Source: Agrostemma githago
Taxonomy: Eukaryota > Streptophyta > Magnoliopsida > Caryophyllales > Caryophyllaceae
Assembly: GCA_958450325.1 (NCBI GenBank)
Contig: OY288243.1
Span: forward strand, 58,884,606 to 58,948,605
Direction of reading: 5' to 3'
DNA: 64,000 nt
Positions within the stretch are counted from its first letter, which is position 1; every line of letters starts with the position of its first letter. This document shows positions 34,297 to 48,409 of this stretch, piece by piece. A model generated the notes under the pieces. That model saw only the letters and a program-made list of their open reading frames with translations. It was not told the DNA's origin and ran no database searches. A program made the position numbers and the translations under genes.

Positions 34297-37200
34297 TGTA
34301 ACACCCCGTGCTTTGACCATTTTAGTTATTTATAATAACGATTAATATTAATAAATCAAGTCTCGACAAACTATTTTATATAGTAATATTCAATTCTTGT
34401 GCCTTTGGAACCTTTCTATTTCACTTCAGTGTTTGCAAAACTGAAATTTCTATCGTTATCGCAATTCTGTGCGATTTCGTAAAACGGTTCCTATTTTCTC
34501 ATACGAACTCCGATTGAGGCGTTTCAAAAGCCTAACTTTATTAATTTTCCAAGATCTACATAATGGTGATATTCAAAATTTAAGTTTATGAGTTCATCAT
34601 AAAAATATTGTACTGGACAGCTCCTTTGCAACAAAAATCGTCACCCGATGAATCGTTTCTCGACATTCGATTTCCGTACTTCTTTCCCAACCTTTGTGGA
34701 ACCAAATTAACTCAAAAATATCATTCTTATACACCTCATACCGTCACCTTGAGGTCCAAGAGTCAAAAAATGCTTTTCTAATCAAAAACACCAAAAAGGG
34801 TAATGTACTTCCAAAAGCATGATTAGCCATTTTGAGCAATTGTCAATTATTTGTCTATCCTTTGTTCCCTTCATCAAATGGACGACTATTACTCCATATA
34901 AACAGCCTTAGGACTCCATTTAGCTTACTTATTCATCCATCTCTTACCCTCCTTCAACTCCCTTCAAAAAAACCAAAGAAAACAACACAAGTTTTCACAA
35001 GTTCTTAAGGTGTTTCAACCACCATTTTTTGAAGAGCTCTAATTCCTTTTTCTCTTATCTTATACTACTTATTTTCAAGTTTATTTAATAGTATAACTAC
35101 TAACTTAGTTTATTTTTTTGTGTCATTCTAACTAATTTATGAAGAGGAGCGAGAGAAAAGGAGCATCGATCTTCGTTTTCTTATATGTTGTAGAATCCAT
35201 TATTTATGCTTAAGGTAACCTAACTTTTCTTCGCCCTCAAATCTCGTAGTATAGTGTTTAGACTCTAACTAACATGTAACATCATGTTTAGGACTAAATC
35301 ATTAGATCACCAAGTTTAAAGCTAACTATTTGTTGATTTATCACTTAACAATACACGCTGTAAAATGGATTCTGTGATGTATGATGTATGTTCACGATTT
35401 TTATGTGTAAAATATGTTTCGAATTAGCCTTAGGTTCCTTCATGAACGTTGTAGATCTAAATGTCTAGAATATGATAAAAATAAGAAAAGTAAGTTTTTA
35501 TGAAAATATATATTTAGTAATGATTTATTTCGTAAATTGGTACTGAATAATTTTATGTACTGTCTGAGAAAATAGTGTGTTTCGTGATGTTAAACGTTTC
35601 TTTTGGACTTGGAAATATTATGTTATGTTACTTATGATGCCTAAAATGTGTATGTAAAATTTCATATAAATCCATCATATATATTTTCATTTATAAAATT
35701 TGTACTAAAATGGGTCAGATCTGGAAAGAATATTTTATATAAGGACTTTTATAAAGTATTTTAATCTAAATTTCTGGGTATAAGTTATGTACAAGTATAA
35801 GTATTCGAAATAAAAGTTTGGTTCACTTTAATAATGTTTAAGTATTTTAAACGATTTAAAAGAAAGTATTGAAAACCGTATTGTTTTCTATTTTAAGTTG
35901 TTAAAAATTATAAACCTTATTATTTTTGAAAAATGACTTTATATCAGGAAACCTAACTTATAAAAGTATGTTGAGTATGAAAATCGAAACTTAAAAATAA
36001 CATTTGAAAAATGACTCATTTAGTATCCTTAATAATATTATCGATTTCGTTATTACTTAAAGTTACTTTTGTAAAACTCTATGTTTTGAGAAATATGATA
36101 CCTAATAAGGTTAAAAATGATTTTTATAATTAGTATTGATATATTTGGTGTTTGAAATATTTTAATAAGTATAAATAGGCTTTAAGAGATAAGTATACTT
36201 GTACAAATACGAAACCGTATAAAAATACTAAATACGTACACTTGAACAATAAATGTACTAAATACTTGTGCCCAAAAAGTATTGAGTACTAAAAGACGAA
36301 TAACCATAAAATACTAAGTTAAACAATGCTTAAATATGCAAAACAACACTTAAACTTTATAATGAGCACTTAAGGACTAATTAGTGATTAAGTCAAAACT
36401 AAGGGTTGACTAGTCCATTTTGGTCAAACTTTGGCTTTTTAAGTCAACATAGACCAAGTCAAGATAAAGGAACCCATCTTAAATAATGTACTTAGAAATA
36501 AGTGAATCTTTAATCAAATCTCAACTAATGAACACTTCAAATAATATATCTCAAATAAAATGTTCCAAATCTCTTACATCAGTATACTAAAACTATCAGT
36601 TAAGATAAATTTTACGACGATTGATAATGTTTGTTAATCTTAAAATCGACATACTTAAATTCCGTAGGAACAACCGTACTTCTAGTCGGTGTGTTACCTA
36701 AGCCGGTGATCAGACACGTTTTCACGAACGTTGTTATCAACACCAATCATGGTGAAAATGAACATGTGCCCTGGCAGTACCCTCTGAGTCGTCTTCACCA
36801 TTCCATGTTGTAACGACTTGTTCCAAGTCAATACACAGGCCACAGACCGGTCATCCTTATGGAACCCGGTATTGTTTCATCCCTCTGGTTATCAGACATG
36901 TGCCCCATGATGACCGCTGAGCTCGATATTCCAGAGACTCTGTCTTTATAAGACACCCAAATTCAGCCTACGTTTCGTGTTGGGCGCTATCTTGGTAAAG
37001 TTTAGAAGACGATGCGATAGAAGACAGCTTCGAAAGTAGACTACGACACTCGGAGTCACTGCTCATGGGAGGCCATGATGCATCCTGCCGGTGCGAGAAA
37101 ATGCTAAGAAGTAAATGGGCAGCCAACTCTTTTTGAGTTTGTCGGTAGAGTAGTAGTCGTCCAGTTGCCATTGAGGTGCTCGGTTGTGTAAAGGTTCTCT

Positions 37201-38370
37201 TTCCCGAGACCAAGAGTATGGATTGGGTGTGTGCGCATACATAGACAAGAGCACTGATCAGCTCTCACTCTCTATATTGGATATCTTTGGGGGCGGAATA
37301 CCTTCCGACCTTTGCCTTAGCAGTGTATGGGACATGTTCGGTTTAGCGGGGCCTCTGAGTCCATGCACTTGCAGTCCTTCTTCTCCGTATGTCAGTCGAC
37401 TAAACTGAGTCAATTTAGGTGTTCGATCCTATTGAGCACTAGGGGTGAGATGTAAACCTCCTAGTATCGATATGATTGGCGGGATTGATGTTCCCATCCG
37501 CACTTATGGTGAGATGCAAGCCTTAAGTGTGCATGAGACATTAGTAGTCACGTCCGTGCATTATGTGAAAGGAAACCATTGTTTTTAAAAGTAAATGACT
37601 ACAGTTTTCTAAATCACATTATGCTTCATTACTGTTCTATACTCTTATGACTAATGATGTGATTGAAATGCTTGATAATGGGAAGTGATGTTTTGTTATA
37701 TGTCTTGCCTGAACATTGATTATGATTGATATTATGTTTCATATGATTTGTATTATGTATGTCTTACTCTATTTTGACATGACACTTCTATGAATCCATG
37801 ATCCATGCTTTACTGTATTCTATTCACATGATACTCAAATGATGTATGTATTACTTTATTCTATATAACCTACGTGTCTTATATATGTAAGTTGATTCGC
37901 ATGTTAACTGAAATCACTTCATGTGTATCTCACATTGTATACATGTCGATTTGTAATGTGACATGCCTGCTTACCTGTTAATTAGATAACCTAAACGTTA
38001 TACTACATTGATTATTCGGGGCCGTGTTAGAAGGATGGTTAGGTTACTCCCACTAAGTGGGACATGTATATTTAAATATGCATTCAGGTTGACGAACCCT
38101 CGAGACTGGACATGGGTGCATGCTTGAGTGCAAGAGATACAACTTAGCAGATGAGAGTGTCAATCTATAAATCTTGTAACACAAATTTTGTCAGACTATT
38201 GTATTTAGAAATTTGTAATTCGGGTTTCAGTTGTTGTATTTTAACAAACGGTTCATTTATCGGTAAAAGACTCACTTGAGTCAACGGTTTTTTTTATTTT
38301 TACCCCTTTTTACGACTTAATTATTTTCCGCCTTGTTAATTAATGTCATTGGAAGAACCGGGTTGTTACA
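34297..38370 (+). repeat. Left LTR of element D
   Basis: 4074 bp, offset 8823 from its twin. Differences seen: g/t at 35485/44308, c/t at 37499/46322, and one extra c near 46376. A TATA-like 'catataaac' lies at 34895-34903. The frames at 36631-37408 are repeated in the right LTR and have no recognisable protein character. Confidence 0.95.
34895..34903 (+). promoter_or_regulatory. TATA-like box of element D left LTR
   Basis: 'ccatataaacag' followed by a pyrimidine-rich leader and 'aacaacacaagttttcac'. It is conserved at 43718-43726 in the right LTR. A single weak match; other promoter positions are possible in a 4-kb LTR. Confidence 0.5.
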
Positions 38371-38372
38371 GT

Positions 38373-38384
38373 TGGTATCAGAGC
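38373..38384 (+). other. Primer binding site of element D (initiator tRNA-Met)
   Basis: TGGTATCAGAGC two bases after the LTR is the exact complement of the plant initiator tRNA-Met 3' end, the commonest primer for Tekay-type elements. Confidence 0.95.
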
Positions 38385-41300
38385 GACCTTGAGACCGTGT
38401 GTAACTATGTGCGATGCATAATTACATTACCTATCGAGGGAACGCGCCTGGAGCTCATGACACGTGTCTAGAGTGTCTAAAGTTTCTAAAACATGTAGAA
38501 AATTTAAGATCACTAAATGAGAGATTCACTAGCATAACCCTAGGAGCAAATAATATACTTGGGTAGAATGTCTAGATGGGTAGAACTACTAAGGATTACC
38601 GTACCGTCCGATTTAGGTTTTGGCCCCTCGCTTGTTTTCATATTCTATCTGCATATTTGAATGTAGAGTGATTGCCTTAACTTTTAGCCTTCTGGCTAAT
38701 TTTAATTTAATTGTGATCGACGCGACAACTAAGATAAAGGACTTGAAGCCATCAACATCTCAAGTCTGGTAGAACACCATTGCAAGCACAAATGGACGCA
38801 TCTTCCCAATCAACTATAGTAGCCAAATCAAGTTGGACCATGTTCATGTACCAAGTGAAGTTATGCAGACGAGATGTAACATACAAGGAGATCAAGTACA
38901 GACGCACATAAGATAGTAGTCCTCGAGTCCTATTTAGGTGTCGACTTAGACTTGGCCGAGACTCTACTTACCTATATAACTTGTACATCGGAGATCATTT
39001 ATTAGCCTAAATTGTAGTCATGGAAATGAACCCTTCTTGCCCATATTTATTTCACAGTAACACCTTACACCACATCTAATTCATTTTTTCTAGCTTATCT
39101 CAATTTTCTACCTTTGCCCCCACTTTCTTCATCTAACCAAGCAACGATTTGAGTTCAATTCCGAACTATCTTCAATGCTTCTGTTGAAATTCTTAAACAT
39201 CACATACAAAGCTTTCCTTCGCGTCTAACATCCAACCTTCATAAATCGAGGAAAACCTTTTACCCTCTTATTATTTTTCTGGTTAAACTGTGTATGAACC
39301 AAATTTTACATTTGAACCGAGGCCATATCATTATGCATACAAAAAGTCATTCGAAGCTTAACCCTTGAACCATCATTGAACAACTTCTAATCTTTTCAAA
39401 AGAAGTTGAAACTTAACTAATTCATTCTCTTTGTTTCTAAACTCATTTTGAACTCTCCTTGAACCAATTCTTAGGTCTGGCTTCTCATCTTGATTCGGAA
39501 AAGAAGTCTTCTGTTTATTTCACCTTCGTATATTCTGGCTCATCTCACCTTAGTTTGATGTCTTCCTATTTGATGGAACCTCTGTTATTTACCGTTCTAA
39601 CTTATTTCCTTTTTATTTCTTCATCTTGCTTTCTCTTCTTTGAAATCACCATCAAACGGCATGTATCCTAACCTCATACATACCCATCGTCTTTTATCCA
39701 TACTTTTGTACCATACCCTCTTTCCTAGCTTGTCATAACCTTTGACCATGGAGATAAACTTCAATACTCTTATTTATTAATCTTATCAACCTACTAGTTT
39801 TCAACTCTTGAATATTTATTCTTTCAATTTATTTCTTAAATATATTCTTACATCTTCAATAAACCATGGTTACTACTTATCAGAGTGCATAGTAGAAGCA
39901 CAATGAACCCTTAGCCCACTCATGAAGATGTAGTTATGCCCATGATTCTCAGTAGTGTAATGTACTTAAAGTATCCAATATTCTTTCAAACCAACCACAA
40001 TTGGATCACCCAATCTCTACCTTTTAGTCAGCCTGTAATTATTGGACTTAGGAACCTATTTATTTTGGAATGACGAGAGGTGGCAAAAGATGAGAACCAA
40101 CAAATGTTGTTGAGGGTTGAATTTAGGTTGAACAATTTTGAGGATAGTAAAGAATAACGGAGGATTGGAAGATTTAAAATTGTAAGCTAAGAAAAAAAAA
40201 AGAATGACATTTATGGAAATCTAATTCATACATAGTGACTACTTGATGAGAAATTAAGTCATACAGATTTTTGTGGAATTTAGAAGCCTTGTATTTTCAA
40301 TGTTTTTGCGGATTATGTTAAGCAACAGACGAGTTTTGTGGATGAGTAACTATTACTAATAACAAGAGAGTATTGACCTTTATGAAAAGATATCGGGGAA
40401 AGGAACTAGTAAAGAGTACTAAAGGATAGAATTTAACAATGCATGTGGTAGTTATTTTGAGGACTAAGATAATTTTATGAAAATTTTGAAGAATGAAACT
40501 TGTAATCCAATGATAAGATGCATAGTTCCGACTGAACGGATTTATGGAACTCTGTGGTACATCATGAATAGCTTTAGAATTGGTAAATCGAGGTCAATAG
40601 CCAATGATTGTATAGAGAACCTGATTATCTGAGGACTTGTAACTTGAGTCGGGTAGACTTCCAATGAATTTGTTAATTATAATTTTTAAATTCGAGGATA
40701 TAGATGAAACTTCATAAAAATTATTGGGATTGTTTAAATCAAAATTAGATGTAAGGTTGTGTAACCTTTAGAGAAAAAACCTTGATGAATGGAAACACCT
40801 ATGGATCCTACCTTACTGGTTATCAGGGAATTAACTGGAAGAATTAAGTTAATCAGTTTAATTGAGCAAATAAAGGACACTATTATATACTATTGGAGAT
40901 GTATACCTATGCGAGATATACTCAAATGAACTACTTGAGGAATAATATGCCGAGAGTTTAAGGAACCAAACTTCTAAATATAAAGGTTAGAGAAACAACT
41001 GGAGGAACAAAAAAAAACATTTTTGAGGATTAACTAGAAAGGAATGTAGAATGATGAAATTACGAAGAATAGACACATGAGTGACCCAATCTAACCTGGT
41101 TCTTGATTGATGGTGTGTTGTTTCCATTATCAGTTAAATCACTCCATATTAATTTTCGTTTGGAATACTTTCCAGCTACTCCTTAAACTAAGCCTTTCAT
41201 GGATCAGTGATGTTCCCATTATGATCCTATATGTTCCTATTCGAATTATTATCTAGAGTCGTGGTAACACTTCTTATCCCGACTTCGTACCACAACAGAA

Positions 41301-43105
41301 CCTATGCAAATCTTCAACCATGACCTTTTGGTCTTGAATTCTGCTTTGCCTGATATCTGAAACCTCATAGGTTATTTGAAAACTCACTAATACTTCTACT
41401 CTTCTCATTGAGGAGTACATCAATAACGTATCTATCTTGATCCTTACCTTGCTCATTCCTTTGAAAAACAAACTTTGCTAGAAGTTGTCTTATATAAACT
41501 CAAATTATCTTCTCATTCCTTCTATTGGGCGAGAAACTCTTCGGTCGGTTGGAACAATGTTCTATTGGGTCTCACTTCCCTTACCTCTTTTACGTGACAA
41601 ATCGAATGACAATTTTTGGTTTCACTTACCACTTCTTTTCATATACATTCTTTTGTGAAACCTAATCCCACTTCATTGATCAACTGTTCCTACATACTTT
41701 CATTGAACTTTTCTATGCATCTCCGATCGAATTAACCCAACCAACTAGAATATTGTTATTAACCTTTAACCTGACGATTTAGTACTTAGACGAGTAGATG
41801 CAACGTTGGAACTGCTGGGAGCAAGAGAACGACTTCACCTGGATCGTATAGAAGAAAGACTCTTAATATGGCGAGCCTAATCAAAGTTGATCCAGAAGAA
41901 AATCATCAAGAAGCATAGACTTCAGAACCTGATCAGGGACCATATCATCAAAGAAGACCTACGAGATCAATGTGCGAACCTTGGATTGAAGCGTTGCTAA
42001 CCTAGTTTTTGTTTTTGTTTTGCTTGACCACTTGCCGACCTTAAAATACTTTTAGGACTTGGAACTTTATTAAGTCAAGTTATCAGTGTGTGTCTTACGC
42101 ATAATCTATTTTGAGCGGTAACCTATTGTAAGACTTAACCTTTGTTTTCCATTCAAAATCTTAACTATCTTGTTATAACAAAGTTAGAACACCTTTGAGG
42201 TCGAGAGATATTCGAGATGTCATTACCTTATATTTGTGGAATTAGGTGTTCGAAAGAAGTATGAAAACGATCAATGATCAAATTATTTGAGGATTTCCTT
42301 TATTGACTTCAAAAGCTTTTTCGGAGAATAGCTTGTGAACAAGCCTTAGTAGATCTCTAGAAATTTCAGGATTTGCTGATTTATAACCTATAATTTTTGG
42401 AATCCCTATGAAAACTATATCTATTTTGTTGACTTATTTCTATTTTGGAGGATGGACGATAATATTACAACCCCAAAATATTGTAATGATGACGGACACT
42501 TCAAAACCCACAGACTGTCAATTTGAAGTTTTGGAATAACCTACCAATCGAGGAATCAAGAAACAAGGAAACAATTTAAAAAATTTAGAAACTTTATAGA
42601 AATCAATACAGAGTTTTGGACTAACCTAAGAGCTTATCACTGAAAGAACTAAGCAACCCTAGGAGATCAACTATTTAGATGATAAATATTGAGAGTGCCA
42701 TGAGAACCATGAATTTTGATATGATTGATAGTGGAGGATTTACGAGTGAAAGTCCAGATAAACCTAAAGAGATCAAAACTACTAAACGTTTTTAAATTTT
42801 ATGGAAATTAGGACAACCTTTATTTTAATGGATTTATACCTTAAGCCAAACCAGCATTTCTCAAAAAAATAAAAATGTTATATCGTTTTTAAGGCATTTA
42901 GATATTATCTGGTTTTGGAGTTAGAGCCGATAGTGAACCAAATCTCGAAATGACCCGAGATTGTTCTACTTTTGAGAACTTGAGAATACCCTATGGATAT
43001 ATAAGAACCACCAAAAAAAATATTTAAAGGAAAACCTTAGCCTAACCTTAGGAAATATATATCGTACCAACCTAGTAGTTATGAATTTCGAGGACGAAAT
43101 TTTCT
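38385..43105 (+). other. Element D internal region, no coding capacity
   Basis: All six frames are closed at short intervals; the longest frames (39459-39671 plus, 41274-41471 minus) show no retroelement motif. I looked for protease DTG/DSG, RT F/YxDD and integrase H-H-C-C or D-D-E signatures and saw none. The region is AT-rich and carries no obvious large tandem repeat. Confidence 0.75.
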
Positions 43106-43119
43106 TAAGGGGGGTAGTC
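43106..43119 (+). other. Polypurine tract of element D
   Basis: 'aaggggggtagtc' directly before the right LTR, preceded by 'gaggacgaaattttctt', is the characteristic 3' motif of plant Tekay/Del-type elements. Confidence 0.85.
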
Positions 43120-46100
43120 TGTAACACCCCGTGCTTTGACCATTTTAGTTATTTATAATAACGATTAATATTAATAAATCAAGTCTCGACAAACTATTTT
43201 ATATAGTAATATTCAATTCTTGTGCCTTTGGAACCTTTCTATTTCACTTCAGTGTTTGCAAAACTGAAATTTCTATCGTTATCGCAATTCTGTGCGATTT
43301 CGTAAAACGGTTCCTATTTTCTCATACGAACTCCGATTGAGGCGTTTCAAAAGCCTAACTTTATTAATTTTCCAAGATCTACATAATGGTGATATTCAAA
43401 ATTTAAGTTTATGAGTTCATCATAAAAATATTGTACTGGACAGCTCCTTTGCAACAAAAATCGTCACCCGATGAATCGTTTCTCGACATTCGATTTCCGT
43501 ACTTCTTTCCCAACCTTTGTGGAACCAAATTAACTCAAAAATATCATTCTTATACACCTCATACCGTCACCTTGAGGTCCAAGAGTCAAAAAATGCTTTT
43601 CTAATCAAAAACACCAAAAAGGGTAATGTACTTCCAAAAGCATGATTAGCCATTTTGAGCAATTGTCAATTATTTGTCTATCCTTTGTTCCCTTCATCAA
43701 ATGGACGACTATTACTCCATATAAACAGCCTTAGGACTCCATTTAGCTTACTTATTCATCCATCTCTTACCCTCCTTCAACTCCCTTCAAAAAAACCAAA
43801 GAAAACAACACAAGTTTTCACAAGTTCTTAAGGTGTTTCAACCACCATTTTTTGAAGAGCTCTAATTCCTTTTTCTCTTATCTTATACTACTTATTTTCA
43901 AGTTTATTTAATAGTATAACTACTAACTTAGTTTATTTTTTTGTGTCATTCTAACTAATTTATGAAGAGGAGCGAGAGAAAAGGAGCATCGATCTTCGTT
44001 TTCTTATATGTTGTAGAATCCATTATTTATGCTTAAGGTAACCTAACTTTTCTTCGCCCTCAAATCTCGTAGTATAGTGTTTAGACTCTAACTAACATGT
44101 AACATCATGTTTAGGACTAAATCATTAGATCACCAAGTTTAAAGCTAACTATTTGTTGATTTATCACTTAACAATACACGCTGTAAAATGGATTCTGTGA
44201 TGTATGATGTATGTTCACGATTTTTATGTGTAAAATATGTTTCGAATTAGCCTTAGGTTCCTTCATGAACGTTGTAGATCTAAATGTCTAGAATATGATA
44301 AAAATAATAAAAGTAAGTTTTTATGAAAATATATATTTAGTAATGATTTATTTCGTAAATTGGTACTGAATAATTTTATGTACTGTCTGAGAAAATAGTG
44401 TGTTTCGTGATGTTAAACGTTTCTTTTGGACTTGGAAATATTATGTTATGTTACTTATGATGCCTAAAATGTGTATGTAAAATTTCATATAAATCCATCA
44501 TATATATTTTCATTTATAAAATTTGTACTAAAATGGGTCAGATCTGGAAAGAATATTTTATATAAGGACTTTTATAAAGTATTTTAATCTAAATTTCTGG
44601 GTATAAGTTATGTACAAGTATAAGTATTCGAAATAAAAGTTTGGTTCACTTTAATAATGTTTAAGTATTTTAAACGATTTAAAAGAAAGTATTGAAAACC
44701 GTATTGTTTTCTATTTTAAGTTGTTAAAAATTATAAACCTTATTATTTTTGAAAAATGACTTTATATCAGGAAACCTAACTTATAAAAGTATGTTGAGTA
44801 TGAAAATCGAAACTTAAAAATAACATTTGAAAAATGACTCATTTAGTATCCTTAATAATATTATCGATTTCGTTATTACTTAAAGTTACTTTTGTAAAAC
44901 TCTATGTTTTGAGAAATATGATACCTAATAAGGTTAAAAATGATTTTTATAATTAGTATTGATATATTTGGTGTTTGAAATATTTTAATAAGTATAAATA
45001 GGCTTTAAGAGATAAGTATACTTGTACAAATACGAAACCGTATAAAAATACTAAATACGTACACTTGAACAATAAATGTACTAAATACTTGTGCCCAAAA
45101 AGTATTGAGTACTAAAAGACGAATAACCATAAAATACTAAGTTAAACAATGCTTAAATATGCAAAACAACACTTAAACTTTATAATGAGCACTTAAGGAC
45201 TAATTAGTGATTAAGTCAAAACTAAGGGTTGACTAGTCCATTTTGGTCAAACTTTGGCTTTTTAAGTCAACATAGACCAAGTCAAGATAAAGGAACCCAT
45301 CTTAAATAATGTACTTAGAAATAAGTGAATCTTTAATCAAATCTCAACTAATGAACACTTCAAATAATATATCTCAAATAAAATGTTCCAAATCTCTTAC
45401 ATCAGTATACTAAAACTATCAGTTAAGATAAATTTTACGACGATTGATAATGTTTGTTAATCTTAAAATCGACATACTTAAATTCCGTAGGAACAACCGT
45501 ACTTCTAGTCGGTGTGTTACCTAAGCCGGTGATCAGACACGTTTTCACGAACGTTGTTATCAACACCAATCATGGTGAAAATGAACATGTGCCCTGGCAG
45601 TACCCTCTGAGTCGTCTTCACCATTCCATGTTGTAACGACTTGTTCCAAGTCAATACACAGGCCACAGACCGGTCATCCTTATGGAACCCGGTATTGTTT
45701 CATCCCTCTGGTTATCAGACATGTGCCCCATGATGACCGCTGAGCTCGATATTCCAGAGACTCTGTCTTTATAAGACACCCAAATTCAGCCTACGTTTCG
45801 TGTTGGGCGCTATCTTGGTAAAGTTTAGAAGACGATGCGATAGAAGACAGCTTCGAAAGTAGACTACGACACTCGGAGTCACTGCTCATGGGAGGCCATG
45901 ATGCATCCTGCCGGTGCGAGAAAATGCTAAGAAGTAAATGGGCAGCCAACTCTTTTTGAGTTTGTCGGTAGAGTAGTAGTCGTCCAGTTGCCATTGAGGT
46001 GCTCGGTTGTGTAAAGGTTCTCTTTCCCGAGACCAAGAGTATGGATTGGGTGTGTGCGCATACATAGACAAGAGCACTGATCAGCTCTCACTCTCTATAT

Positions 46101-47194
46101 TGGATATCTTTGGGGGCGGAATACCTTCCGACCTTTGCCTTAGCAGTGTATGGGACATGTTCGGTTTAGCGGGGCCTCTGAGTCCATGCACTTGCAGTCC
46201 TTCTTCTCCGTATGTCAGTCGACTAAACTGAGTCAATTTAGGTGTTCGATCCTATTGAGCACTAGGGGTGAGATGTAAACCTCCTAGTATCGATATGATT
46301 GGCGGGATTGATGTTCCCATCTGCACTTATGGTGAGATGCAAGCCTTAAGTGTGCATGAGACATTAGTAGTCACGTCCCGTGCATTATGTGAAAGGAAAC
46401 CATTGTTTTTAAAAGTAAATGACTACAGTTTTCTAAATCACATTATGCTTCATTACTGTTCTATACTCTTATGACTAATGATGTGATTGAAATGCTTGAT
46501 AATGGGAAGTGATGTTTTGTTATATGTCTTGCCTGAACATTGATTATGATTGATATTATGTTTCATATGATTTGTATTATGTATGTCTTACTCTATTTTG
46601 ACATGACACTTCTATGAATCCATGATCCATGCTTTACTGTATTCTATTCACATGATACTCAAATGATGTATGTATTACTTTATTCTATATAACCTACGTG
46701 TCTTATATATGTAAGTTGATTCGCATGTTAACTGAAATCACTTCATGTGTATCTCACATTGTATACATGTCGATTTGTAATGTGACATGCCTGCTTACCT
46801 GTTAATTAGATAACCTAAACGTTATACTACATTGATTATTCGGGGCCGTGTTAGAAGGATGGTTAGGTTACTCCCACTAAGTGGGACATGTATATTTAAA
46901 TATGCATTCAGGTTGACGAACCCTCGAGACTGGACATGGGTGCATGCTTGAGTGCAAGAGATACAACTTAGCAGATGAGAGTGTCAATCTATAAATCTTG
47001 TAACACAAATTTTGTCAGACTATTGTATTTAGAAATTTGTAATTCGGGTTTCAGTTGTTGTATTTTAACAAACGGTTCATTTATCGGTAAAAGACTCACT
47101 TGAGTCAACGGTTTTTTTTATTTTTACCCCTTTTTACGACTTAATTATTTTCCGCCTTGTTAATTAATGTCATTGGAAGAACCGGGTTGTTACA
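43120..47194 (+). repeat. Right LTR of element D
   Basis: 4075 bp, near-identical to 34297-38370. The frames at 45454-46231 are copies of those in the left LTR. Confidence 0.95.
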
Positions 47195-47684
47195 ACGAGT
47201 CAGCATCCATCCGACCTTCAAAGGCATATCTATGCAGCATACAAAAGGCAAAAGCTCTACGCCTATGGGTAGAAGTAATTCTTTCACCAACTGGGTTCAT
47301 GAATTTGTCAGCCAAGTCAAATAGGGAAACTGAATCTCCCTTCACCATACGGGCTGCCTCAACATGCGACAGGCCTAGAAAATCCCTCAACCTCCTCCTT
47401 GGGTCAGGATAAAATGGGGGAATAGCAGGACGAGCACTAGGGCACCACCCGTCGATAGCTGCTATTTCTTCAGGAAGAGGACACATTTCTCCTCGAGGAA
47501 ATGCAAAAACATGAAAGGTAGTATCCCAAAAGGATAAGCAAGCATCAAGGAAGTGCGAATCTACTTTAAGTCGCTGAAGTGGGAATAAAGCCACAATTCC
47601 CATTTGAGTTAACTGAACTTTATCTTCATCTCGAAAATCCTGGGCCCACGCATGAAGCATCGCGGTCAAATGGTCAATACCCAT
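47195..47684 (-). pseudogene. Element B antisense gene, 5' part
   Basis: The ATG at 47684 opens a frame of 163 codons running to the D insertion site. Residues such as 'AWAQDFRDEDKVQLTQMGI', 'LDACLSFWDTTFHVF' and 'LFDLADKFMNPVGER' resemble proteins encoded antisense in many Tat/Ogre elements and related to plant mobile-domain proteins; the exact family needs a profile search. The 5' part has no stop. A minus-strand TATA box lies 102 bases upstream of the ATG (47786-47793). The gene continues at 34296 on the far side of element D. Confidence 0.7.
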
Positions 47685-47785
47685 CGCAAGAATAGTTTCT
47701 TTTATTTATCCTAGAAGTCTAAGGGATTTTAAGGTAGAAGAAAAAATTTGGATGGGAATATGAAAAATAAGAAGCCGAAGCCCTC

Positions 47786-47793
47786 TATTTATA
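47786..47793 (-). promoter_or_regulatory. TATA box of element B antisense gene
   Basis: Minus-strand 'ctattataaatagaggg' about 100 bases before the ATG at 47684 and followed by a short leader. Position and sequence fit a plant core promoter, so the gene probably has its own promoter instead of depending on the LTR. Confidence 0.65.
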
Positions 47794-48059
47794 ATAGGGA
47801 ATATCCTTTCTCCTAGTCATCACAGGAATAGGACTTTCGCACCACTTCCCCTGTTTCATCTAGGCATACAGGCCTAACCAGGAAATTACAGGAAATCGTG
47901 TCAGAATCCGACTAGGAATCAAAGTCATCCCAAGCATCCTTATTTCCAAACCATTCCAAAAAAAATTCAGCATATTTCTTTTCAAAATTTTTCGAAAAAT
48001 CATCATTTCTTCCCCAGCATGAGTCAGTGTTTCACCTAAATGTTACATACAAATTATGT

Positions 48060-48250
48060 CAGCATACAGGTACACCCAAGACTCCCAGAAAATTCTAAGT
48101 TCCCCAGTGGAAAAGCTCAGGCAACTTCTTTCAGGATATATCTGCAAACGGATATACCCTTAGCTTCCAAGGCAAGCTCCCGCGCAATTCTATGACAGGA
48201 TATATCTGCAAACAGGTATACCCATAGCTTCCTAGGCAAGCTCCCGCGAC
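48060..48250 (+). repeat. Tandem repeat in element B 3' UTR (2-3 copies, ~65 bp)
   Basis: Copies of 'ggatatatctgcaaac…gatatacccttagcttcc' at about 48133 and 48198 and a more diverged one before. This is homologous to the four-copy array in element C (278-540), with different copy number. Confidence 0.75.
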
Positions 48251-48409
48251 ATTATCAGCATCAACCCAGGTATGATTTCTATCCTATGGTTGGCGAGCCC
48301 TTCACGCAGGTCTAATAGACCCTAAACGACCCGATCGGAAGTCTGCCAGGTTTTAATCCTTGATTGACCTGGTAGCTACTCTGACTTATGCCTTGTCCAA
48401 GCCTCAGTC

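Larger units (their letters stand above)
34297..47194 (+). mobile_element. Element D: non-coding giant-LTR retrotransposon (LARD type)
   Basis: LTRs at 34297-38370 (4074 bp) and 43120-47194 (4075 bp), perfect duplication ACGAG (34292-34296 and 47195-47199), initiator-Met primer site and a textbook polypurine tract. The 4.75-kb internal region has no gag or pol. LTR start TGTAACACCCC, end GGTTGTTACA, and the 'gaggacgaaattttcttaag'-type 3' motif match Tekay/Del-type elements, so an autonomous Tekay-like partner probably mobilises it. Only two substitutions and one indel separate the LTRs by eye, so the insertion is very recent. Confidence 0.93.

Noticed and set aside
36631..37408. Frames present twice, identical, 8823 bases apart
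   Set aside because: They look conserved only because both lie in the near-identical LTRs of element D; they show no protein character.
38385..43105. Remnant gag-pol in element D
   Set aside because: No protease, RT or integrase motif found in any frame; called non-coding.
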